Assembly: GCA_902614065.1 (NCBI GenBank)
Contig: CACMJT010000009.1
Coordinates: 1 to 64,000 of the forward strand
Length of the DNA stretch: 64,000 nucleotides
Direction: 5' to 3'
Source: an uncultured Bacteroidota bacterium
GTDB lineage: Bacteria; Bacteroidota; Bacteroidia; Flavobacteriales; Flavobacteriaceae
Under the pieces are notes generated by a model, which did no database searches, was not told the origin of the DNA, and worked only from the letters and a program-made list of their open reading frames with translations. Shown piece by piece: positions 9,801-18,766 of the stretch. The translations under genes were made by a program, and so were the position numbers. Position 1 is the stretch's first letter. Every line of letters begins with the position of its first letter.

Positions 9801-10536
9801 AATTCTGAGAGAAAAAGGTAGTAACTCAGAAAGAGAGATGGCTTATGCTATGTATGTTTCTGGTTTTGATGTTATAGATGTCCACATGACAGACTTAATG
9901 TCAGGCAGAGAGGACCTAAGCGATATAAAATTTTTGGTTGCAGTTGGAGGTTTTTCAAACTCTGATGTTCTTGGATCTGCAAAAGGATGGGCAGGGACTT
10001 TTTTATACAATGAAAAAGCAAAAAAAAGTCTTAAAAACTTTTACTCGAAAAAAAATAATTTATCATTGGGAGTTTGTAACGGATGTCAGCTATTCATGGA
10101 ACTTGGTCTGATAACTGTCGATTCAAAAAGTAAAACATTCATGGACCATAATGATTCAGGTAAATTTGAATGTGTATTTACATCTGTTGAAATTGAAAAA
10201 AATAATTCAATAATGTTTAAGAACTTTGAGGATACAAACCTGGGGATTTGGTCTGCTCATGGGGAAGGAAAATTCATTCTTCCTGGCGAAGAAACTGATT
10301 ATAATATAATTGGTAAATATTCAAAAAACTCATTTCCATCTAATCCAAATGGATCCGATTTCAATACTGCAATTTTAGCAAATAAAGATGGTAGACATAT
10401 TGCTATGATGCCTCACCTAGAGCGATCATTATTTCCATGGAACTGGGGATTTTATCCAAAAAATAAAAGCAGTCACACTATTTCACCTTGGATACAAGCT
10501 TTCAAAAACGCCTATGAGTGGCTCAAATCCAACTAG
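6892..10536 (+). CDS. purL: Phosphoribosylformylglycinamidine synthase (single-chain FGAM synthase)
   Basis: This enzyme converts FGAR, ATP and glutamine to FGAM, the fourth step of purine synthesis in the cytosol. At 1214 residues it is the large fused form, with a PurS-like N-terminus, a linker, duplicated synthase domains (SSTNTGEYSSG, NVPTGKDSMSM) and a C-terminal class I glutaminase. The glutaminase nucleophile is in GVCNGCQ, and the partner His-Glu is in the segment around MPHLERS. The start at ATG 6892 follows a consensus -7 box. purK and purE are also in this window but 48 kb away, so the pathway is scattered. Confidence 0.96.
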   Translation: MISFFRNNNNQIYAVDSKNPISQNDIKKLVWLFGNSKFLKTKIIESTFIGPRKTMVTPWSTNAVEITKNMGIEFIDRIELFNPAYEDDVFDYMISEKYLKLDQELFKISRNPDKRLNINNINQYNLSEGLALNDDEIIYLESLSKKIGRKLTDSEVFGFSQVNSEHCRHKIFNGRFIIDDTEMDESLFDLIKKTTKLNKNSVVSAYKDNVALIEGPVIQQFAPLKAETQSEYKLSKFKSVISLKAETHNFPTTVEPFSGAATGSGGEIRDRMAGGQGSIPLAGTAVYMTPYPRFNDSTFGFKKREWLYQKPREILIKASNGASDFGNKFGQPLIAGSLFTFEHQENGKSWGYDKVVMLAGGIGYGKKEYALKSKLSKGDLIVVLGGDNYRIGMGGASVSSTNTGEYSSGIELNAVQRSNPEMQKRVFNVIRSIVESEENFIKSIHDHGAGGHLNCLSELVENVGGLIDINKLPIGDKTLSEKEIIGNESQERMGIVIEGKYLSKLEQICLRENAPYYVVGVVTEDKRFKVKSWDKDEYTIDLEIDDFFGNSPKTIMKDNSEKMVFSDHEFKSQNLKDYLDKILKLESVSCKDWLTNKVDRCVTGKVALQQCTGPYQLPLNNCGVVALDYESKYGIATSIGHSPTTALINPAAGSRNSVGEALTNIIWAPLKNGLNSVSLSANWMWPANNIGENNRLYTAVKACSDFCIELGINVPTGKDSMSMKQKYKTGEVLSPGTVIISATAEVSDVSKCVEPFFKKLNSNIYYIDMSSCVLNLGGSALMQSKNKIGNKSNDILNAKYFKKVFNVIQKLITDEKIYSGHDVSSGGLITTILEMSFVSSGIGLELFLNEFDENDLIKILFAENHALVIEAEKTIESHFIDNNIKFLNIGKTVNSNDIKIQKDEKNYTLNIDDYRKKWFDKSLTLDSIQSGSEYAKKRYTNLKSNQLKFKFPKWFDGLFKKINNNKIKAAILREKGSNSEREMAYAMYVSGFDVIDVHMTDLMSGREDLSDIKFLVAVGGFSNSDVLGSAKGWAGTFLYNEKAKKSLKNFYSKKNNLSLGVCNGCQLFMELGLITVDSKSKTFMDHNDSGKFECVFTSVEIEKNNSIMFKNFEDTNLGIWSAHGEGKFILPGEETDYNIIGKYSKNSFPSNPNGSDFNTAILANKDGRHIAMMPHLERSLFPWNWGFYPKNKSSHTISPWIQAFKNAYEWLKSN

Positions 10537-10567
10537 GTCAATATTACATCAATAAGCCAAACAAATT

Positions 10568-10599
10568 AAAAAAATACTATGCATGCATAGTATTTTTTT
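10568..10599. promoter_or_regulatory. Perfect 32-base palindrome: MarR operator and/or terminator
   Basis: The sequence is a perfect inverted repeat centred between 10583 and 10584. Its core is ATACTATGCATGCATAGTAT, flanked by seven or more A on the left and T on the right. It ends 14 bases before the ATG of the MarR gene, where an autoregulatory operator would lie. As RNA it could also fold into a stem with a CAUG loop and A/U tracts, ending purL transcription, but the stem has few G-C pairs. Both uses are possible. Confidence 0.5.
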
Positions 10600-10613
10600 T
10601 GTAAATTAAAGGC

Positions 10614-11048
10614 ATGTCTGAAAAATTTGTTGAACATCAAATTAGATATACTTGGAGATCAATATATAAAATGCATAATGAACAGGCGGTTAAAGCAGGT
10701 GGAACACTTGCTCAAGCTGTTGTATTATTAAATTTAAATCCAAACAAGGGAACGCCCTCAACCTCTCTTGGTCCAAAAATGGGACTTGAATCAACAAGCT
10801 TGGGTAGAACTCTTAAATCGATGGAAAATGCTGGATTCATTTCAAGAGTGCCAAACAAAGATGATAAAAGAGGAGTTTTTATTGTATTAACAAAAAAGGG
10901 GAAAGAACTGAGAGCCATTTCAAAAAAGAATGGCAATAAATTCAACAAGGTTGTTTTAAATAAAATTGGAGAAAAAAATCTTTCTATTTTTTTTGAAGTT
11001 CTAAAGTCAATTAACGGAACCATTAAAGACGGTCAAATATTTAAATGA
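10614..11048 (+). CDS. MarR family transcriptional regulator
   Basis: This 144-residue winged-helix protein should bind a palindromic DNA site as a dimer. The recognition region around residues 55-85 reads LGPKMGLESTSLGRTLKSMENAGFI, followed by the wing with NKDDKRGVFIVLTKKG, typical of MarR proteins. Its stop overlaps the next ATG (ATGA at 11045-11048), so it is co-translated with a beta-oxidation operon and probably controls it, with an acyl-CoA or fatty acid as the likely effector (inference). A perfect palindrome directly upstream is a candidate operator. Confidence 0.88.
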   Translation: MSEKFVEHQIRYTWRSIYKMHNEQAVKAGGTLAQAVVLLNLNPNKGTPSTSLGPKMGLESTSLGRTLKSMENAGFISRVPNKDDKRGVFIVLTKKGKELRAISKKNGNKFNKVVLNKIGEKNLSIFFEVLKSINGTIKDGQIFK

Positions 11049-13450
11049 AAAGAAATATCTCTAAAGTAGCTGTTTTGGGGTCTGGAATAATGGGATCAGG
11101 TATCGCGTGCCATTTTGCCAACATTGGTGTTGAAGTACTACTACTAGATATTTGCCCGAATGAACTTAACGAAAGTGAAAAACAAAAAAAGTTAAGTTTA
11201 GATTCAAAAGCTGTAAAAAATAGGATTGTTAATGAAATGTTTAACAAATGTATTAAATCAAAACCCTCTCCCATTTATTCGAAAAGCTTTGTTAAAAGGA
11301 TAAAACTTGGAAATTTTGATGATGACATAAGTAAAATCAAAAGTGCTGATTGGATTATCGAAGTTGTGGTAGAAAAGCTGGAAATTAAACAAAAGATTTT
11401 TGATTTGATTGAAAAGCACAGAACACCTGGAACAATAGTAACTTCAAATACATCTGGAATACCAATCAAACTAATGAGTAAAGGAAGATCAGATGATTTT
11501 AATAAAAATTTTGCGATTACTCATTTTTTTAATCCTCCACGTTACCTTAATTTATTCGAAGTTATTCCTAGCCCTAATTGCGATAAACATCTTCTTAGTT
11601 TTTTATTAAAATATGGTGAAAAATATTTAGGTAAAACCTCCATTTTGGCTAAAGATACACCTGCATTCATAGGAAATCGAATTGGGACTTTTGGAATACA
11701 AAGCCTGTTTCACCAGGTTAAAAATGGAGATTACACCATTGAAGAAATTGACAAACTCACAGGAAGTATTATTGGTAGACCAAAATCAGCAACTTTTAGA
11801 ACTGCAGATGTTGTTGGACTTGATACATTGATCAGCGTATCAAAAGGAATTTATGACTCTTGCAAAAATGATGAATCGATTGAAATTTTTAAAGAACCTG
11901 ATTTTTTAAAAAAAATGGTTAAAAATAATGCATTAGGCAGCAAGACAGGCAAAGGATTCTATAAGAAGATTAAAGATAATAGCGGGAAATCCAAGATACT
12001 TCGCTTAGATTTTGATTCCATGGAATATGTTGAACAAAAAAAAGTCAATTTTGATATTCTTTCTAAAGCAAGGAAAATTAAAGCATCCAATGAAAAATTT
12101 AAATTTTTAGTCAGTGGTGATGATAAAGGATCTAATTTTTACAAAGAAAATTTCTCGAGGATGTTTCACTACATTCAAAACAGAATTCCAGAAATTTCTG
12201 ATTCAATTGTTAGTATTGATGAGGCAATGAAAGCTGGATTCGGATGGAAAGATGGTCCGTTCGAAATATGGAATTATATTGGTATAAATGAGGGTAAAGA
12301 GTTGATGAAAGTATATGGTTTAGAAACTGCTAAATGGATTGATGACATGTTATCTAATGGATATAATGAATTCTACAAAAAATCTGAAGGTATTGTTCAA
12401 TATTATGACTTAAAATCAAAAAAATATAAAGCAAAACCTGGTCAAGAGGGTTTTGTAATACTTAAAAATATTTTAGAAGATAAAGTCGTTTGGTCAAACT
12501 CAGAGGCCACTCTTTATGACATAGGAAGTGACATCGTAAATCTTGAGTTTTCTTCTAAAATGAATGTTATCAATCAAAATATAATCAGCTCACTAAAAAA
12601 AGGTGTTGAAATTGCGGAAAAAGACTTCAAAGGCTTAGTTATTGGTAATGAGGGTTCTCACTTTTCAGCAGGCGCTGATATCAGTATGATTTTTTTACTA
12701 TCGGTTGAGCAAGAATACGATGAGCTTAATCATGTCATGAAAATTTTCCAAGACACGATGATGAGATTGAGATATTCTGCTATTCCAGTTGTTGCTGCAC
12801 CTCACGGATACACTCTTGGTGGTGGGTGTGAATTATGTCTACAATGTGACGCAGTAGTACCTTACAGTGAAACCTACATAGGTTTGGTTGAAGCTGGAAT
12901 CGGATTACTCCCTGGCGGGGGTGGAATGAAGGAAATGATTTTGCGTGCATCCGATAAATTCAAAAAAAATGATGTTGAAGTTAACATCTTGCAAGAATAC
13001 TTTATGAATATTGGAATGGGAAAAACAGCAACATCAGGATTTGAAGGTTATGAATTAGATTACTTTATCAAAGGGAGAGATATAACAGTTATGAACAAAA
13101 AAAATCAAATAAATATTGCAAAGCAAAAGGCTTTAAATTTATTTGATGCTGGATATACAAAACCGATCGAAAGGAATGATATCAAAGTACTAGGTAAGCA
13201 AGCTTTAGGTATGCTTTATGTCGGTGTTGATTCACTGAGGGCTGGGGATTATATCTCCGATCATGATAAAAAAATAGCAAATAAAATTGCTTATGTTTTA
13301 TGTGGTGGTGATCTGTCTCAACCAACAAAAGTTTCTGAGCAATATTTACTTGAACTTGAGAGAGAAGCTTTTATTTCCCTCTGCGGAGAAAGAAAAACTT
13401 TGGAACGAATGCAGTATATGTTAAAAAACGGTAAACCATTAAGAAACTAG
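11045..13450 (+). CDS. fadN: 3-hydroxyacyl-CoA dehydrogenase / enoyl-CoA hydratase, FadN-like
   Basis: This 801-residue bifunctional beta-oxidation enzyme hydrates enoyl-CoA and oxidises the 3-hydroxyacyl-CoA with NAD. The N-terminal Rossmann domain starts with LGSGIMGSGIACHF, and the dehydrogenase His is in THFFNPP. The crotonase fold is at the C-terminus (about 495-740) with both catalytic Glu residues visible: Glu596 in GGGCE and Glu616 in VEAGIGLLPGGGG. This domain order is the reverse of E. coli FadB and matches Bacillus FadN. Its ATG overlaps the marR stop, and fadA starts one base after its stop. Confidence 0.92.
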   Translation: MKRNISKVAVLGSGIMGSGIACHFANIGVEVLLLDICPNELNESEKQKKLSLDSKAVKNRIVNEMFNKCIKSKPSPIYSKSFVKRIKLGNFDDDISKIKSADWIIEVVVEKLEIKQKIFDLIEKHRTPGTIVTSNTSGIPIKLMSKGRSDDFNKNFAITHFFNPPRYLNLFEVIPSPNCDKHLLSFLLKYGEKYLGKTSILAKDTPAFIGNRIGTFGIQSLFHQVKNGDYTIEEIDKLTGSIIGRPKSATFRTADVVGLDTLISVSKGIYDSCKNDESIEIFKEPDFLKKMVKNNALGSKTGKGFYKKIKDNSGKSKILRLDFDSMEYVEQKKVNFDILSKARKIKASNEKFKFLVSGDDKGSNFYKENFSRMFHYIQNRIPEISDSIVSIDEAMKAGFGWKDGPFEIWNYIGINEGKELMKVYGLETAKWIDDMLSNGYNEFYKKSEGIVQYYDLKSKKYKAKPGQEGFVILKNILEDKVVWSNSEATLYDIGSDIVNLEFSSKMNVINQNIISSLKKGVEIAEKDFKGLVIGNEGSHFSAGADISMIFLLSVEQEYDELNHVMKIFQDTMMRLRYSAIPVVAAPHGYTLGGGCELCLQCDAVVPYSETYIGLVEAGIGLLPGGGGMKEMILRASDKFKKNDVEVNILQEYFMNIGMGKTATSGFEGYELDYFIKGRDITVMNKKNQINIAKQKALNLFDAGYTKPIERNDIKVLGKQALGMLYVGVDSLRAGDYISDHDKKIANKIAYVLCGGDLSQPTKVSEQYLLELEREAFISLCGERKTLERMQYMLKNGKPLRN

Positions 13451-13451
13451 A

Positions 13452-14633
13452 ATGAGAGAAGCTTATATAGTTAAAGGATTCAGAACAGCTGTTGGAAAGG
13501 CACCAAAAGGTTTTTTTAAGTTTAAAAGACCCGATGAGTTAGCTGCGGAAACAATAGAATTTTTAATTAATTCAGTTCCTGATTTTGATAAATATTGGAT
13601 TGATGATTTAATTGTAGGTAATGCTGTTCCTGAAGCTGAGCAAGGGTTTAATGTTGCGAGATTAATTTCACTTATGGGTCTAAAAATTGAAGATGTTCCT
13701 GGTGTTACTGTAAACAGACTTTGTGCTTCTGGATTAGAATCTTTGGCTATTGCAAGTGCCAAAATCAAATCTGGAATGGCTGACTGCATTATTGCTGGAG
13801 GTGTTGAAAGTATGAGTTATATACCAATGACAGGGTATAAACCTGTACCAAGTTACAATACAGTTTCTCAGGGGAAAGAAGATTACTATTGGGGTATGGG
13901 TTTAACTGCTGAGCAAGTTGCCAAAGATTTCAATATATCGAGAGAGGATCAAGATGTGTTTTCCTTTAACTCCCACATGAAAGCAATCCAAGCAATAAAA
14001 GATGGAAAATTTGATTCTCAAATTGTACCTATTACTGTTGATGAAACATATCTTGATGAGAATTTGAAAAAACAAACAAAATCAGAGATCTTTAAACAAG
14101 ATCAAGGACCAAGAGCTGATACAAATCTTGATGTATTAGCTAAATTAAGACCTGTTTTCTCTGCTAATGGTAGCGTTACTGCAGGAAATTCATCTCAGAT
14201 GAGTGATGGAGCATCTTTCCTAATGGTAGTTAGCGAAAAAATGTTAAAAAAGATTAAAATTGATCCAATTGCTAAACTTACAAATTATAGTGTTGCTGGA
14301 TTACCTCCAAAAATTATGGGAATGGGACCAGTTAAAGCAATTCCAAAAGTTTTGAAGCAATCAGGCTTAAAAATGAATGATATTGAACTGATTGAACTAA
14401 ACGAAGCTTTTGCTTCGCAATCAATTGCGGTAATAAATGAGCTAAAGCTCAATAGCGATATAATAAATGTAAACGGTGGTGCAATCGCATTAGGTCATCC
14501 TCTTGGATGTTCAGGTGCAAAATTGACCGTTCAGCTAATACACGAGATGAAAGCAAAAAATTTGAAATATGGCATGGTTACGATGTGTGTAGGTACTGGA
14601 CAAGGTGCTGCTGGAATAATTGAAATAATATAA
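13452..14633 (+). CDS. fadA: Acetyl-CoA C-acyltransferase (thiolase)
   Basis: This thiolase cleaves 3-ketoacyl-CoA to acetyl-CoA and a shortened acyl-CoA, the last step of beta-oxidation. The 393 residues carry the nucleophilic Cys91 ([11 protein letters not shown]), the His349 of [14 protein letters not shown], and the acid/base Cys379 (MCVGTGQG). Length and motifs are normal. It lies one base after the dehydrogenase gene and one base before fadE, giving the fadN-fadA-fadE order. The degradative role rests on this context; thiolases of acetoacetyl-CoA synthesis look similar. Confidence 0.94.
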   Translation: MREAYIVKGFRTAVGKAPKGFFKFKRPDELAAETIEFLINSVPDFDKYWIDDLIVGNAVPEAEQGFNVARLISLMGLKIEDVPGVTVNRLCASGLESLAIASAKIKSGMADCIIAGGVESMSYIPMTGYKPVPSYNTVSQGKEDYYWGMGLTAEQVAKDFNISREDQDVFSFNSHMKAIQAIKDGKFDSQIVPITVDETYLDENLKKQTKSEIFKQDQGPRADTNLDVLAKLRPVFSANGSVTAGNSSQMSDGASFLMVVSEKMLKKIKIDPIAKLTNYSVAGLPPKIMGMGPVKAIPKVLKQSGLKMNDIELIELNEAFASQSIAVINELKLNSDIINVNGGAIALGHPLGCSGAKLTVQLIHEMKAKNLKYGMVTMCVGTGQGAAGIIEII

Positions 14634-14634
14634 T

Positions 14635-16437
14635 ATGGACATACAAAATAAAATTTTAACAAGAGGAGGTGAATTCATTGTTCGAGAAACTAATTGTGAG
14701 GAAATATTTACACCTGAGGATTTTAATGATGAACAAAAAATGATGAGAGAAGCAGTCAAAGAATTCGCTGATAAGGAAATATGGAGTAAAAAACATGAAT
14801 TTGAAAAGCACAATTATGAGTTAACAGAGAAAGTAATGGAAAAAGCAGGAAATCTAGGTTTTTTGGGAGTTGGAGTTCCCGAGGAATATGGTGGTCTTGG
14901 AATGCCATTAACCTCATCTGTACTTGTTTGTGATTATTTTTCTGGAAGTTCTGGTTCAACATCAACAGCATTTGGAGCTCACACAGGAATTGGAACCATG
15001 CCAATTCTATTGTATGGAAATGAAGAACAAAAGAAAAAATACATTCCAAAATTAGCAACTGGTGAGCATATTGGTGCATATTGTTTGACTGAGCCCAGCG
15101 CTGGATCAGATGCCAATAACGGTAAAACCAAAGCCGAACTTTCTGATGATGGTAAATTCTATTTTATTACCGGACAAAAAATGTGGATTTCTAACGCTGG
15201 ATTTGCTGATATTCTAACTGTTTTTGCAAGAATTGAAAATGATAAAAACATAAGCGCTTTCATTGTTGAAAATAATCCTGAAAATGGAATTGAACTTGGC
15301 AATGAGGAATCTAAGTTAGGAATACACTCCTCATCCACCAGACAAATCTTTTTCAACAAGACTAAAGTTCCTGTCGAGAATATGCTCTCAGATAGAGGAA
15401 ATGGTTTTAAAATTGCCATGAATGCTTTAAATATTGGGAGAATTAAATTAGCAGCCGCTTGTCTCGATGCTGAGAGAAGAATTGTAACTTCCTCAGTTCA
15501 ATACGCCAATGAGAGGGAACAGTTTAAAACAAAAATAATAGAGTTTGGTGCAATTCAAGAAAAAATTGCGAAAATGGCAATGGATACTTATGTAGGTGAA
15601 TCTGCTACATACAGAGCATCAAAAGACATTGAGGATAGAATCGAAAATCTTAAAAGTGATGGTAAAAATCACCAAGACGCTGAGTTAAGAGGTGTTGAAG
15701 AATATGCGATTGAATGCTCTATACTAAAGGTTGCGGTTTCAGAGGATGCACAAAATTGTGCTGATCAAGGAATTCAAATCTTTGGGGGTATGGGTTATTC
15801 AACAGATACACCAATGGAATCTGCATGGAGAGATGCAAGAATAGCTAGAATTTATGAAGGAACAAATGAAATTAACAGGATGGTTACAATTGGAATGTTG
15901 ATTAAAAAAGCTTTTAAAGGACACGTAAACTTGATTGAAAAAGCAGAGGAGGTTGCTAATGAACTAACTGATGTTCCAACATTTGATACCCCTGAACTTG
16001 TTAATATTTTTGATCAAGAAAAAATTGTTCTAAAAAACCTAAAAAAAGTTTTTTTAATGCTTGCGGGTGCAGGAATGAAAAAATTTGGAATGGATTTGGA
16101 AAAAGAGCAAGAGGTCTTATTGGCAATTTCAGATGTTTTAATTGAAATATATATGGCTGAGTCTGCAATTCTGAGAACTGAGAAGAATTGTAAGAGATTT
16201 GGTAAGGATTCTCAGATTGGTCAAATAGCAATGAGTCAACTATATCTCTATGAAGCAAATGAATTGATTTCCAATAAAGCAAAAGAGCTGATATTCTCAT
16301 TGTCTGAGGGAAGTGAACAAAAGTTTTTACTAATGGGACTAAAAAGATTTACAAAATATTATGAATATCCTAAACCAATTAAACTCAAAAGAATAATATC
16401 AAAAATTGTTTCAGCAGAAAATAGATATTGTTTTTAA
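14635..16437 (+). CDS. fadE: Acyl-CoA dehydrogenase, FadE-like
   Basis: This FAD enzyme introduces the first double bond into acyl-CoA. The 600 residues contain the standard acyl-CoA dehydrogenase core: the N-terminal helices, the middle beta domain with AYCLTEPSAGSDA and KMWISNAG, and the C-terminal helices with the catalytic Glu408 in YEGTNEINR. A further C-terminal helical domain of about 150 residues follows, as in the roughly 594-residue FadE of Bacillus. It forms the last beta-oxidation gene of the operon. The peptidase gene starts two bases after its stop. Confidence 0.93.
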   Translation: MDIQNKILTRGGEFIVRETNCEEIFTPEDFNDEQKMMREAVKEFADKEIWSKKHEFEKHNYELTEKVMEKAGNLGFLGVGVPEEYGGLGMPLTSSVLVCDYFSGSSGSTSTAFGAHTGIGTMPILLYGNEEQKKKYIPKLATGEHIGAYCLTEPSAGSDANNGKTKAELSDDGKFYFITGQKMWISNAGFADILTVFARIENDKNISAFIVENNPENGIELGNEESKLGIHSSSTRQIFFNKTKVPVENMLSDRGNGFKIAMNALNIGRIKLAAACLDAERRIVTSSVQYANEREQFKTKIIEFGAIQEKIAKMAMDTYVGESATYRASKDIEDRIENLKSDGKNHQDAELRGVEEYAIECSILKVAVSEDAQNCADQGIQIFGGMGYSTDTPMESAWRDARIARIYEGTNEINRMVTIGMLIKKAFKGHVNLIEKAEEVANELTDVPTFDTPELVNIFDQEKIVLKNLKKVFLMLAGAGMKKFGMDLEKEQEVLLAISDVLIEIYMAESAILRTEKNCKRFGKDSQIGQIAMSQLYLYEANELISNKAKELIFSLSEGSEQKFLLMGLKRFTKYYEYPKPIKLKRIISKIVSAENRYCF

Positions 16438-16439
16438 TC

Positions 16440-17786
16440 ATGCAAAAGAAAACCTTAATTATTATATTATTTTTTTCCTTTTCATTAAATTACTCTCAAG
16501 ATAAAATTGATAATCTAGTCTTCGAAATCATTTCAAAAGTTTCCAAAGATAACTTAGAAAAGGATATAATTAGTCTTGCAAATTTTGGTACGAGACATAC
16601 TTTAAGTGATACAATATCAAAGTACAGAGGGATTGGAGCCGCCCGTAGATGGATTAAAAATTCATTTGAAAAAATCTCATCCGAATGCGACAACTGTTTA
16701 GAGGTTTTTTATCAAAAAAATTATTTTAAAAGAAATAACATAAGGCTTATAAGAGATGTTTGGATAAATAATGTTGTTGCCATTCAAAGGGGATATAAAT
16801 ACCCAAATAGATATGTCATCATGAGTGGTGATATTGATAGTAGGGTATCTGACCCAAATGATTATGAATCAGAATCACCTGGAGCTAACGATAATGCATC
16901 TGGGATGGCAGGAACAATTGAAGCGGCAAGAGTTTTATCCAAATATAAATTTGAAAATTCAATTGTATATCTTGGGCTTTCAGGGGAAGAGCAAGGTTTA
17001 TATGGAGGCCAAGGTTTTGCTGAATTTGCAAAGAAGAATAATTGGGATATTATTGGTGTGTTAAACAATGATATGATTGGAAATATAGAAGGTGTTAATG
17101 GAATAATTGATAATAAAAGTTTCAGAATTTTTTCTGAGCCCGTGCCAGCAAATGAAACAGACCGAGAAAGATATATGAGGAGGTTTTATGGAGGTGAAAT
17201 TGACGGTAATTCAAGACAATTAGCCCGGTTTATTTACAGCAGTACAAAAAAATATATACCTGAAATGAAGCCAAATATGATTTACAGATTAGATCGTTTT
17301 GGTAGAGGTGGTCATCATAGACCCTTTAATGATTTAGGTTTTGCTGGTGTCAGAATAATGGAATCCAATGAGAATTACAATAGACAGCATCAAGATATCA
17401 GAATTGAAAATGGAATCAAATATGGTGATGTAATTGAGGGAGTTGATTTTAATTATGTTAAAAATTTAACATCTGTTAATATTATAAATCTTGTATTAAT
17501 AGGGTCATCTCCCCCACCTCCAAAGAATCTATCAATTGGTGGTATAGTTGAACCTTCGGTCAAGTTTAAGTGGGATAAAAATAATGATGATAACATCAAG
17601 GGATATAAAATATACTGGAGAGAAACCTCTTCTCCCCACTGGCAATTCAGTAAGTATATTGGAAATGTAAATAATTACACATTAGACGATGTAATTATAG
17701 ATAATTATCTTTTTTCAGTCACATCAGTTAGCGTTGATGGTTATGAAAGTATATTTGAATTTCCGTCGGAAACTTTTAGAAATTAA
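16440..17786 (+). CDS. Secreted M28 family metallopeptidase with C-terminal Fn3-like domain
   Basis: This is probably an exported aminopeptidase. A signal peptide covers about residues 1-19 of the 448-residue product; I prefer ATG 16440 over a TTG at 16428 inside fadE. The zinc site of M28 peptidases is visible as Asp151 (GANDNASG), the Glu pair 183-184 (LSGEEQG), Asp211 (LNNDMIG) and His292/293. The first ligand, normally His in an HxD motif, is replaced by Asp131 (SGDIDSR). A fibronectin-III-like domain (about 350-445) follows a proline-rich linker. Its stop overlaps the stop of the convergent CBS-like gene. Confidence 0.85.
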   Translation: MQKKTLIIILFFSFSLNYSQDKIDNLVFEIISKVSKDNLEKDIISLANFGTRHTLSDTISKYRGIGAARRWIKNSFEKISSECDNCLEVFYQKNYFKRNNIRLIRDVWINNVVAIQRGYKYPNRYVIMSGDIDSRVSDPNDYESESPGANDNASGMAGTIEAARVLSKYKFENSIVYLGLSGEEQGLYGGQGFAEFAKKNNWDIIGVLNNDMIGNIEGVNGIIDNKSFRIFSEPVPANETDRERYMRRFYGGEIDGNSRQLARFIYSSTKKYIPEMKPNMIYRLDRFGRGGHHRPFNDLGFAGVRIMESNENYNRQHQDIRIENGIKYGDVIEGVDFNYVKNLTSVNIINLVLIGSSPPPPKNLSIGGIVEPSVKFKWDKNNDDNIKGYKIYWRETSSPHWQFSKYIGNVNNYTLDDVIIDNYLFSVTSVSVDGYESIFEFPSETFRN

Positions 17787-18766
17787 TCAAGTTTAAAACC
17801 CTGTTTTTTCATCCACTCATCATTATAAACTTTTCCAATATATCTTGTTCCAGAGTCATGAAGTAAAACAACAACATTTTCATTTTTTTTAAAATTTGAT
17901 TTTAGTTGATGTAAGCCAGCTATCGCTGCTCCACATGAATACCCCGCCAAAATACCTTCTTTTTTAGCGAGTCTTCGTGCATATATAGCTGCATTTTCAT
18001 CTGTAACTTTTTCAAAGTGATCTATTATTTTAAAATCAACATTTTCAGGCAGAATATCCTCTCCTATACCCTCTGTCAAGTATGGATATATTTCATTTTT
18101 ATCAAACTCGCCTGTTTCATGATATTTTTTAAATATTGAGCCAAAAGAGTCAATACCCCAAATTTTGATTTTATTATTTTTTTCTTTCAAAAATCTTCCC
18201 ACACCTGAGATTGTTCCTCCTGTACCGACTCCAACAACAAAATGATCTATCCTACCTCCCATTTGTTCCCAAATTTCGGGACCAGTTGATAAATAATGAG
18301 CCTCTGAGTTTGATAGATTATCATATTGATTAACATACCAAGAATTTTCTATTTCTGAGCTAAGCCTTCTAGATGTAGAATAATAGGAATTTTCATCATC
18401 AGGTTCAACATTTGTTGGACATATTATAACCTCCGCTCCTACTGCTTTCAATATATCTACTTTTTCCTTAGACTGCTTATCTGTAGTTACGCAAATTAGA
18501 CGATATCCTTTTACTATAGCTCCAAGTGCTAATCCCATACCTGTATTTCCTGATGTTCCCTCCACAATTGTACCGCCGGGCTTTAGCTTTCCTGAGATTT
18601 CAGCATCCTCAATCATTTTTATTGCCATTCTATCTTTTACTGAATTACCCGGATTAAAATATTCAACTTTAGCAAAAACCTGAGCTGAAATTCCACTTAC
18701 AATTTTGTTTAGCTTAATCATTGGTGTATTACCAATAGTTTCTAAAATGTTGTTTTTTATTTTCAT
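17783..18766 (-). CDS. PLP-dependent cystathionine beta-synthase / cysteine synthase family enzyme
   Basis: This fold-type II PLP enzyme catalyses beta-replacement at serine or O-acetylserine. In 327 residues it shows the PLP lysine Lys44 in NPGNSVKDR, the substrate loop EGTSGNTGMG, and the phosphate loop GVGTGGTISG. The tail lacks CBS domains. The loop after the core and the C-terminal KVYNDEWMKKQGF resemble cystathionine beta-synthase more than CysK, but sequence alone does not settle the substrate. The ATG abuts the stop of the upstream permease gene, so the two are co-transcribed. Confidence 0.85.
   Translation of the reverse strand: MKIKNNILETIGNTPMIKLNKIVSGISAQVFAKVEYFNPGNSVKDRMAIKMIEDAEISGKLKPGGTIVEGTSGNTGMGLALGAIVKGYRLICVTTDKQSKEKVDILKAVGAEVIICPTNVEPDDENSYYSTSRRLSSEIENSWYVNQYDNLSNSEAHYLSTGPEIWEQMGGRIDHFVVGVGTGGTISGVGRFLKEKNNKIKIWGIDSFGSIFKKYHETGEFDKNEIYPYLTEGIGEDILPENVDFKIIDHFEKVTDENAAIYARRLAKKEGILAGYSCGAAIAGLHQLKSNFKKNENVVVLLHDSGTRYIGKVYNDEWMKKQGFKLD

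Noticed and set aside
13463-13789. 108-residue minus-strand frame opposite fadA
   Set aside because: It is a shadow of the thiolase coding sequence, which has all catalytic residues.
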